From Pteria penguin (Eukaryota > Mollusca > Bivalvia > Pterioida > Pteriidae), in the NCBI GenBank assembly GCA_035048485.1, contig CM068590.1, positions 3,508,093 to 3,572,092 on the forward strand: a DNA stretch of 64,000 bases. Direction: 5' to 3'. Every line of letters starts with the position of its first letter. Position 1 is the first letter of the stretch. Below are positions 55,100 through 64,000 of this stretch, piece by piece. The position numbers and the translations under genes were made by a program. The notes under the pieces were generated by a model. It was not told the origin of the DNA, ran no database searches, and was given only the letters and a program-made list of their open reading frames with translations.

Positions 55100-55710
55100 T
55101 TGGTTCACTGGCAAAGCCTTTGTAAACACAGGCAGAGCTGGAGTATTAGCACTCGAAACGAGTTCACCCCAAAACGGGAAGAAAAGAAGCCTTTTGAACC
55201 AGTAAAGTCTTTGTAACCTCTCCCAAATTAGCAATGGCTTTGTATGCCCTCGCAAATCCTTTATCAACACTGGCATATCCTAGATAAATACCAGCAAAAC
55301 CTTTGTGACCTCATGCCAAGCGTCTTTAAATGCCGGCAAAACCTACCAGTTTATACATATTGGTTCTAGAAAAGCTTCTGTAACCCATGGCAAAGGGTTT
55401 TGTAAACCTTGGCAAAGCCTTACTACTAGACTTGCTCAAGTCTGTGTCGACACTAATTCTTCATAATGTCCCCTATACGAAATTCTGCTCGTTGTCATAC
55501 TGCATTTTCTAAAACATGTTTTCACAATATCTAAAGTATTATAGGAAGCAAAGAATATCGGATAAATATTAATGGAAGCATAACACAGACTTGAGAAAGT
55601 CTACCTTATTACATGTACATATTGGCAAAGCTTTTGTATCCATTAGGCACCACTGGTCATTAGGCTCCTTTGTTATCACTGGCAAAGCCAATCAACACTA
55701 GCAAACACTT
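55100..55710. repeat. Irregular GGCAAAGCCTTTGTAA motif cluster
   Basis: Variants of CTGGCAAAGCCTTTGTAAAC recur about a dozen times at uneven spacing (near 55110, 55200, 55235, 55290, 55335, 55395, 55413, 55625, 55680). Likely a decayed minisatellite. Confidence 0.65.
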
Positions 55711-57744
55711 TGTATGAAATCTGCCTCAGTGATGTAAAGATTCCTGTGTTTTTTTCGGCAATTTTTCTTGCCCGTTTCCGACCTATTCACATTTACAGCA
55801 GTAGCACAACCTCGAATTCTGACCTGCTCAGGTGTGCTGTTTTTGTCTATAACCATCTAGGGGTCGGTAAGTTGCCAGGTTCATCCCATATATATATATA
55901 TACTTTGGCTTAAAGTCCCAACACACTGTGACTGTAGCATTCATAGTTACAATAGAAAACGTAACAACTATTTTCATATTCCATCTTTATTTAGCTACGA
56001 AACAGGGTCTCAAATAAATCTGCCAAATACAAATTATCATTGTTAACAAAAAAAATTTATTCCTAGAATTCTTATGACTGAATAGCAGAAAAAAACATTT
56101 TGAGCAAGTAATTGTTTTTCAAATAAAGTTATTAAAATTAAGAACATCGTTAGGTATATATAATTTATATATAAACTAAATGACATCAGAAACCATCCAG
56201 TATCACTCGTAAATAACATATACATGGCCCCTGCAGACCTGAATCACTCGTCAGATTCAACGTGTATACTCCTCAAACAAACAACTTTGGCAGGATAACA
56301 TTAGAAATGCTTCAGTAACCATGGAAACATCATGATATAGAAATAAACAAGGTGTTTCTTTCATAAAAAATAAACAGCATATCAATGATATTTAATTTTC
56401 ACAATTTCATTGACCTTCCATGTAAAAAAAAAAAAAATAATAACAATCACCCTCATAGCACATGATATTTGTAGAATTCCTTTACTGAATAAAGTTGATT
56501 TTTCACAAATGCTCTGTAATGATCAAAGGGTTAAAACTTTCCCTTGTAACAACATCGTCTTGTAATAAATAAGCAGCACTGATAATGCACTTAAAACTTT
56601 TGTTCATGATTCATCAATGTATCCATAAACAGAAAATTGTTACATGATGGAAAGAGTGTGTGTTATCAGTACAATGCTTGCTGTAACGCACACCTCCGAC
56701 TTCAAACAAATTCATACTCATATATCATAGCCTAGATCATTACTAAATGCATTGCATATAAAACCACATAGGTCTAGAAATCATATTATATGGATTTCTT
56801 TAGCTAGCTGACATTACTAATAAAAATATTCTTAATTCCATTCTTCACTTCTTTCCAGACAAAATTTTCATTTCACACCTTGCTTCATCGGGTGAAAAAA
56901 GGACACTGTCCATATCGATGGAATTCAATGATAAGAATGCGTATGTATTTCTTTCTTCGTTTACTATGCATACATATTTTTCTTTTTCAGATTGTCTTTA
57001 ACGAAGTAAAGTTAATTTGGCAGATTCTTATTCATAATCAAGATCATAGACAAAGATTTTAAACTTTTCATCATGTGACTGTTTTGCATATATCAGAAAT
57101 CAACATCTCTTGTACTTTAAAAGACATAACTCTTTAACTATCCTAAAAAAAATCCCTGTTTAACAAGTAGGAAGGAGGGATAGTGGAAAAGGGGAGCATT
57201 TAGGGAGAAGTGGGGAGGCTCAAGGAAGGGGAGGGAGGCTGTAGAACTTTTAGAGGACACACAAGCCAACTATTAAAAAAAGAAATTCAAAAACAAAAAA
57301 AAAAGAAAGAAAAAAAATTATATGGATACAAAAAAAAGAGGTGGACAGCTGTAAAAAATGGAGGCTAAATATAAATGAAGATCAGGTATAACTATTTAGA
57401 CACAAAATCTGATACCAGACAGTCTGATTAATTGTCTAGATATTATAAGACAGGAGCAGCAACATAGTCTGATTCAAGACATGGTCTGATCTATCATCAT
57501 ATAGGGCCACAGGGACAATCTGATACAAGACACAAAGTCCAAGATCAGAACATCAGGCCAGGACAGCCACTAGCAACAAACCACCTCATACAAGACAGAA
57601 GGTCAAAGGTCATAACATTAAGCCGGGCCTGCCACTAGCAACATTCCATCTCATACAAGACACAAGGTCAGAGGTCAGAATGTAAGGCTGGCTCGGCCAA
57701 CAGTGACACACAGTCTGATACAAGACACAAAGTCTAAGGTTTGA

Positions 57745-58250
57745 ATACCAGGTAGGGCAGACTGCCTGATACATGACACAAAGTCAGAGATCTGTATATC
57801 AGATAGGGCAGGCCACTAGATAGAAGTCTGAATACCAGATAGATCACACCACTAGATTCAGACAGTCTGATACATGACACAAAGTCAGAGATCTGTATAT
57901 CAGATAGGGCAGGCCACTAGATAGAAATCTGATTACCAGATAGGTCACATCACTAGATTCAGACAGTCTGATACATGACATAAAGTCAGAGATCTGTATA
58001 TCAGATAGGGCAGGCCACTAGATAGAAATCTGATTACCAGATAGGTCACATCACTAGATTCAGACAGTCTGATACATGACATAAAGTCAGAGATCTGTAT
58101 ATCAGATAGGGCAGGCCACTAGATAGAAATCTGATTACCAGATAGGTCACACCATTAGATTCAGACAGTCTGATACATGACACAAAGTCAGAGATCTGTA
58201 TATCACATAGGATGGCCAGTAATTAAAGACAGTCTGATACAAGACTCAAA
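57745..58250. repeat. 101-bp minisatellite in the minus-gene 3' region
   Basis: GACAGTCTGATACATGACA recurs at 57861, 57962, 58063 and 58164 (period 101), with diverged and older units back to about 57400. The middle units are nearly identical. Confidence 0.93.
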
Positions 58251-59449
58251 GTCCGATATGGGATAACTTCATAATGGAGTGTGAACTGCTCTATTATTTA
58301 CATAAAGGTACAAGAGAATTTGTTACTCAGAATTAACATGGAAGGAATTTTATGGGAATAACATATCGTTAAATACTTTGCTTAGTAAAATATTTTCCTC
58401 CTTCCATAAAATATCTATTTTTAGTAAGATCTGAGTTGGCATGTGTTAACACTGTAAGTGAACATTGTGATTAAGAGACTGTATGTAGTATCTGATCAAC
58501 AACAAAATAAACTTTCATATGCCAAAATATATCTGAAACAGTATCTATAAACTTGAAACAGCTCACATTTTCATCAATTCAACAATCTTCAACCTTTACC
58601 TTTCAATAAAATATACATAGCTATGGCAACATGGGCCATGACTTGTGATATATAAATACAGAAATAAAGTAAAAAAAAAAAACGCTTTTCTTTTGATACT
58701 AATAGTGTTTCATTAACAATAACCCATAGAACGAGAAGAATGTTTGACTGGTAATATTGACTTTACTAAAACGCTTGCAATATATGTACTTTAAGAAAAT
58801 GTTTCTTCAAAATTCGTTTCTTTACATTTGTCTCTGTATAGATAGTTAAGTAAGAATTCAAGAGTTGAGCCAAATATTGCACCAAGGACTCTCCTCCAGA
58901 ACACTTAAAAAAAAAAATTACAAAAATTTGGAACTCTATATGTTTGTATCATTTCATCAAAAAAATTCAGAGAAAATAGATCACTGAAAAAAATGAAGTA
59001 CTAAATGCAGTGACAAATAAAATACAGTGAGACCAGAGGAAAAAAAATAGGAAGAGCAATACAAAAAGGTTCACAAATGATGAAATTTGATGTCTTGATC
59101 TTTATGAATGTAGTAACTAGAGTCCTCTCCCCTTTTAGTTGATGCTGTTTCCCTATTTCAGCCACAGTTGCCTCCCCTTTTCATAGTCTTTTTTGGATTT
59201 TGAACACCTATTCATCTGTGTAAGTATATACTTCCCCTGTAATAAAATGGTAAATTCATTTTTAACGACATCAATCGATTACATGTATACAGATTGATTT
59301 CCTGTTTTACACCATGAGAGGATAATTATACTTAATAGGTATCAGTACGTGTCTGATACATAACTGGGTAATTGAAAGTGATGCAGATGACTCGTCCAAA
59401 GCAGTGAAAATTTTTTTATGTGACATGGAACTTAGGTTTTAAATGTCAT

Positions 59450-59555
59450 GGTGGGATTCAAACTCGGAACTTAGGTTTTAAATGTCATGGTGGGATTCGA
59501 ACCCAGAACCTTTCAGTCAAGAGCCAAGCATGCTAACGCCTGAGATGCACAGTAT
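59450..59555 (-). repeat. tRNA-like fossil with local duplication
   Basis: On the minus strand GGTTCGAATCCCACCATGAC is a B box, doubled by a 43-base direct repeat (GAACTTAGGTTTTAAATGTC at 59428 and 59471). Likely a SINE head. Confidence 0.5.
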
Positions 59556-59897
59556 CTCCATTTCATTAAAGACAACATATACATGTACTTGATAGATATA
59601 ATTATAAGATTTTATCATTTATGCAGTGTTGCAAATATTTACTCATTGTAGTGTATCCCTAAAATAACACATTCTTCACATCACAAAGGTCATCTTAATT
59701 ATGTGAGATAGACAAGTCAATTGACCTTTACAGAAACTACATTTTGTGCTATCTTCATTATTACAATAATTTACATCATCTTACAATTTACCGTAGACAG
59801 CAATGACAGAAGCCACATTATATAGAATTTAGACTCAAAATATTAGAAATATTAACAACATTTACAAATGCAATTCAAACAGATCACAATCAGAATA

Positions 59898-59971
59898 TCA
59901 AAGAAACAAGGGGAAAAACTCCCTATTAAAGATATTACCTTTTTCTTCTAAACTCAGCACATTATCCCATG
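59898..59971 (-). CDS. Last coding exon of the unrecognised minus-strand gene
   Basis: Acceptor TTTTACAG at 59972-59979. Completes the split alanine codon and encodes WDNVLSLEEKGNIFNREFFP then LFL and TGA. An internal AAAAAG|GTAATA could be an alternative donor; use of it would give a different C-terminus. Confidence 0.68.
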
Positions 59972-62900
59972 CTGTAAAACAAAACAGAACAATTTTTTAG
60001 AGACATAACTAACCAAAATTGAAAAAGTTGGGATTTTTCTCCTGAGACTTGTATGATAAAAACATTTAAAAGACCTTGACATCAAGACAGCATTCTATAG
60101 TAATGTAGTATGATCTTTTCTTAGTACCAATATCTTTATTCTTTTATTTGCAATTACAGATATTTTTCCCAGCATTCGTTTTAGTTAAGATCATCTCAGC
60201 ATTTTTCTTTGTATCAATACAATTTACCTAGATACTGTCCATTGAAAGGAGAGTTTTCTGCTCTACTTTATTTTGATAGCCCCAAAGACTGACTGATTGA
60301 TTGATTATTGTTTTGCGTCACTCCACAATTATTTCACATATATGGTGATGGTATCTGCCTTATGCATCGCACAGAAATTTATACCTTTGCGACAAACTCT
60401 CCTGAAGCAGTAAAGGATCTTTTACGTGCCACGCCTACCGTGACACGGGACCTCAGTTTTCACTGTCTCATCCCAAGTACAGGACACTGGTGCGCCCATG
60501 GCAGGTGTCAAACTTGGACCTTTCAGTTACGAACAGATAGTTCAAAGGAGAGGAAAAAGAGTGGTAAAAAAATTGAGTAATTAACTTTTCATCCAAGTTA
60601 CATTTCCAAGTCAGTAAAGCATTAGTTCACCTTAGTATAACTCATAGCAGACGGTAGCAAACATCATCTACAAGGGCAGACAATCACCTTATAGAAATGG
60701 CCTATACATAGACACAAATGCACTTATCCCAGATAAAGGGACATTCCGATAGTCTTTCTGATCTGAGCTACATAATTCTATAAATTATCCACTGACCTTT
60801 AGAAAGGAAGCGAGCGACATCATCTCTATTGTAATTCGGGCTAGTTTCCACATTCTCCTCAGGAAGGAACCGGATTTGACCACACGGAGTTGTCTCCCCC
60901 TGATTATCACAAGTGTCCTTGGTGTGAACCGATTCACCAAAATGCACTAAAACACAACTTCCTAAGACGGCTTGTTTCTCTGCGCTACAACTATCTGGGA
61001 TAGGACTGACATGGTCGGAAACCTTGGAAGCCTCAGTCACACTAGCGTCCATTTCTTCACTCATGAATGAGATCGTACCGACCTCCGAGCTTTGCAACAC
61101 ATTTGAATACACATGTTTATGATTGATAATACCGTTTTTACCCTCCAAATGTTTGGGTGCTTTCCTATGATTAAATTCACTATAAAATTTGTTAGGTGAC
61201 CTAGATTCTACGGAAGGTTTTTCATGTGTTGACTCGGTGAATGATTGTTTATGATGAATATTATTCCTAGTCTGACTATCACTATAGGAGGAAAGTTTTG
61301 GTTTCGATGAGGCCAAGTCCTCGAATGAGGCAACACACATATGCTCAGCAGCTACGGGATGCGTGTCATCGTCCAAGAATCCAAAAGTGATATCTAAGTT
61401 TTGAGGAACAGTGACACGCTTATCGCAGAAAACAACAGATTGATTTGATTTTGTTGCTTTTTTGTAAATGTTCGACTTTGCACTAATTGTTGAAAGTGAT
61501 TTGGGGCTATCTAGACTATAAGATTTAGCGGCCTTGAACTTGGAAGGAATGGTCTCCTGGGAACGCTGAGCCTGAGGAGATGCACTAGAAGCGAGCTTTT
61601 CTCTGGCGACTTTCTTCGGAACACTGTCACCTGCTAGGGGACTTTTAATGCCGCTAGAGTCTTGTTTTGGTGATGGGCCTTCTACACTGTGTTCAGAGTC
61701 TGACTCAGTAACATTGATAGAAGTGAAATTTGACTCAGTCACATTAGCACAGGAAGCCGAGTTTGACTCGGTCATGTTATGCTTAGAGTCTGACTTAGTT
61801 AGAGTTACATGGGAGGTTGACTTAGATGCACTGAAGTCTGTGAGTGGGGTCTCCACTTCGAGATCTGTCTCCTGAGGGGTCCCTATGTCGGGAGGATCAC
61901 TGGGATCAGGATTAGCCACATCCTTAGGATCTGGCGTCTTGACCAGTTCCTGGCTTCCAAACTTCTGTCTGGCTGCTTGTAAATCATTGCCCTCTGGACT
62001 AGATCCGATCGAGTGTCTACGCTCAGTGATGCTTCCCTTCCAGACAGCTGATTTCAAATCAGCACTTCTATCACCAGTTTCGTCTCCAGATAACTCTTGC
62101 TGCAAGCTATTTTGGGATGCGCCGCTAGGCTTGGGTGAAGCAGCCATCATGGCGTAGGACATTGGTAAGCGTGGGGATAATGCCTGACCTGCAACAGGAA
62201 GAGACTTCACAGACTCTATGTCACTATCATCATGTGATTTCAAGGAAACTTCCTTGGGTACATCACCAGTGGAGTTACGCCTCCCGTCCCTGACAGTTGG
62301 TCGTCCCTGACGTGCGCTGTTGAGTGTAGGGAATGCGGTCAAGCTGAGATCAGGATTATGATCTCCCTCCATCTCCACCGACATCTGACAGGAGGGGGGA
62401 GGGGTACTAGATCGAGGAGGACGACGTTTTTCTTCTTTAGGGATCGTATGAGGGGTAGAAAACATCTCCCTGTAAGACACCTCCTTCACTGGCTGCTGAA
62501 CGACACCTTTCTTCTTCTTCTTCCCGACCACTTTGAACTCTTCTTCTACAGGCTTAATAGTGTCAATATCAGTGAAGATATAGAAACTGTTCCCACCTAA
62601 TGCCTCGGTTTTAGCAAGTTCTAAATTTGACGCTAGTGCCTTCGGTCCATTGGTGTCCTTGGATACACAGATCTCTGCATCCTTGGAAGGCAAACTGTTG
62701 CTCTTCGCAGCGCTCAACTTTTTCTTGGAGTTTTTAATGTTATTTTCCTTGACCACGTTTGACATTACAACACTGTTGTCTTTCTGTACCTCTTTTTTCG
62801 GTGGCAGTTCAGTTGGTTGAGGAGATTGTACCGTGATGTCTGGTTTCATGCAGTCGGTAATGACCTCTTGTAGGTCGACACTGATGATGTCATCCTGCAC

Positions 62901-63631
62901 TTTGTTCTCGATCCTCTCCAACACTTCACGTCCCACAAGTTTCTTGGAAGTTGACATATTACTCTCCTTCTCCTCACCAACACTATTTTCCTGGCTCTCC
63001 TCGATATTCAACGAATCATTATCTGTATTTTGTTCCTTGACAGAAGAATTTCCCATAGTTTGACCTCCGTTTTCGCACTTTGTGTCTATCTCACTTGAGA
63101 CGCAGGGTGGCACAATGTATTCATGGTTTTCTTTAATAACAAGATCCCCATCTTTGTCCTTTTTATCTATTGACTTAACCTCTAATTTTTCCACGGTTCC
63201 TTTGGGTTTCTTGTTTTTCTTATTTTTTTCAGCTTGAGTGTCTGCAGGCTTTTTCTTCAATCCGGTACCGTTGCTCTCAATGAAAGACAATAATTCATCC
63301 AGACCTTTATTGCCTACATAATTCTCTACATCTTCTGCTTTGCGTTCGACACCTTTGTCTTTCTTTGCTTTTTTACGTTTATGTGCGCGGTCTAGATTCA
63401 CCGTGTGATTTGATTCCTCCAGATCCTTCAGAGGTTGATCATTGAAGGGATGAATGCTAGCGGGGAATGCACATGATGTATCGAATTTTTTAGCGATATG
63501 TCTGGTAGGAGGTGGTTCTCGCATTTGCCTATAGGAATGAGGTAACACGCTCTCGCAGGTCTGAGAAGGATTCCCGTTCTCATCCACTAAGTCCAAATCA
63601 TGCTTAATCTTTCCCCTGTCATCAAGGTCAT
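59898..63631 (-). CDS. Unrecognised nuclear-type protein, 3' part (two coding exons visible)
   Basis: Exons on the minus strand are 63631-60797 and 59971-59898. The long exon follows TTTTTCTTCAG and ends at AAAG|GTCAGT. Joined in phase it runs into AWDNVLSLEEK and stops at TGA (59900-59898). The visible protein is about 970 residues, hydrophilic, with no signal peptide, membrane segment or recognised fold. It contains basic runs (KRKKAKKDK, FKVVGKKKKKG), a GLDELLSFIESNG motif followed by lysine-rich sequence, a SYREMFS motif before a PPRSSTPPP stretch, LSLTAFPTL, SYAMMAASPKP, four diverged LTKSDS/VTESNS repeats, and NLDITFGFLDDD. The C-terminal DDVARFLSKAWDNVLSLEE looks like a folded or binding helix. 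I do not recognise the family; NUFIP2-like and FAM193-like proteins were considered without proof. The 5' exons lie beyond the window. Confidence 0.85.
60290..60535 (-). mobile_element. SINE family 1, reverse, in intron of minus-strand gene
   Basis: Starts with the ATCA tail (TGACTGATTGATTGATTATT) and runs to a diverged B box region (GGTGTCAAACTTGGACC). The head is incomplete. In the gene's sense it is in forward orientation. Confidence 0.85.
60797..63631 (-). CDS. Large internal exon of the unrecognised minus-strand gene
   Basis: 2835 bases, entirely open, entering in phase 1 and leaving in phase 1. The open frame extends upstream to an ATG at 63677, but those first residues translate the polypyrimidine tract of the intron, so that ATG is not the start. 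Confidence 0.88.
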
Positions 63632-64000
63632 CTGAAGAAAAATGAAAATAAGAAAAATTAGATAACATCCTGTTCATACAATGTTACTTATAAATATTAT
63701 AATATTTAAACTCTGACTTTGTGATGAAGAATTGTCAAGTAAGATAAAAGTACAAGGCCTGTGCAAGATGACTATCATATCCACCATTACATCTCTGTCT
63801 GCCTTACCACATGTACTATGACTCATAAATCAAATTTCTCAAGGCATAGATTTATTCAATAGTGTATCAAAGTAGGCCAAAAGCAAGGGGGATAAATACA
63901 CAAAACTTCATTTCACATTACACATTTTTGATAATACAACCAAGAAAATTTCTCAGTATGTCTATACATTGTGCTACTCCCCATCCTCCCATTTTTTCAC
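63632..64000 (-). other. Intron of the minus-strand gene
   Basis: Begins with the acceptor polypyrimidine tract (minus strand TTATTTTCATTTTTCTTCAG). Otherwise AT-rich with no exon seen. Confidence 0.6.

Larger units (their letters stand above)
55975..59897 (-). other. Probable long 3' UTR or 3' flank of the minus-strand gene
   Basis: No coding similarity on either strand. AATAAA on the minus strand occurs at 55991-55986 and again near 56060, so a UTR of up to 3.9 kb is possible. It holds T/A runs, the 101-bp array at 57745-58250 and a degenerate tRNA-like segment near 59450-59550. Extent is inferred, not shown. Confidence 0.35.

Noticed and set aside
60308..60580. 90-codon frame with [20 protein letters not shown]
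   Set aside because: Translation of a reverse SINE copy; the similar peptide at 13693 comes from another SINE copy.
60797..63631. Assignment as NUFIP2 or FAM193
   Set aside because: Weak motif resemblance and, for NUFIP2, human gene proximity to PHF12 were noted, but no aligned block is convincing by eye, so no gene symbol is given.
63632..63677. ATG at 63677 as start of the large minus-strand protein
   Set aside because: The first 15 or so codons translate a polypyrimidine tract and AG acceptor; the exon is internal.

Overview
This is AT-rich invertebrate nuclear DNA. Three spliced protein-coding genes are embedded in about 85% intronic and intergenic sequence packed with tRNA-derived SINEs, terminal-inverted-repeat DNA transposons and minisatellites. 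Exons are short, introns follow GT-AG with polypyrimidine tracts, and there is no operon structure. The dispersed repeats (SINEs ending in ATCA tails, and elements that begin GCTCACCTGAGC and end GGCCTCTTG) are of a kind common in molluscs. A bivalve or other mollusc is therefore my inference, not something I could test.

Layout. (1) 1-9649, plus strand: the 3' two thirds of pelota (PELO, Dom34-like mRNA surveillance and ribosome rescue factor), as eight exons with the stop codon at 9647-9649. The N-terminal exons lie upstream of the window. (2) 9650-20140: intergenic, all repeats. (3) 20141-48241, plus strand: a complete PHF12 (Pf1) gene, a subunit of a Sin3/MRG15 histone deacetylase complex. 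It has 15 coding exons whose phases all join to give an 889-residue protein with two PHD fingers, a Sin3/MRG15-binding segment and a C-terminal FHA domain. (4) 48242-55975: PHF12 3' flank, with more transposons. (5) 55975-63631, minus strand: the 3' end of an unrecognised gene with a 2.8 kb disordered, lysine- and serine-rich exon, a short last coding exon and probably a long 3' UTR that carries a 101-bp minisatellite. It is convergent with PHF12.

The most notable structures are as follows. Several PHF12 5' splice sites have been copied in tandem together with adjoining exon sequence: exon 12 five extra times, exon 8 in a degenerate run, exon 14 once, and exon 3 as a partial duplicate. A palindromic Mutator-like element in a pelota intron carries, in its terminal repeats, a TCTCGCGAGA promoter motif plus a candidate ATG-to-splice-donor first exon. 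Three hAT-like insertions have exact 5-bp target duplications, one of them proven by a paralogous empty site 3.7 kb away. A second Mutator-like MITE has a 9-bp duplication, also with an empty site, inside the exon 3 duplication. No rRNA, intact tRNA gene or CRISPR array is visible.
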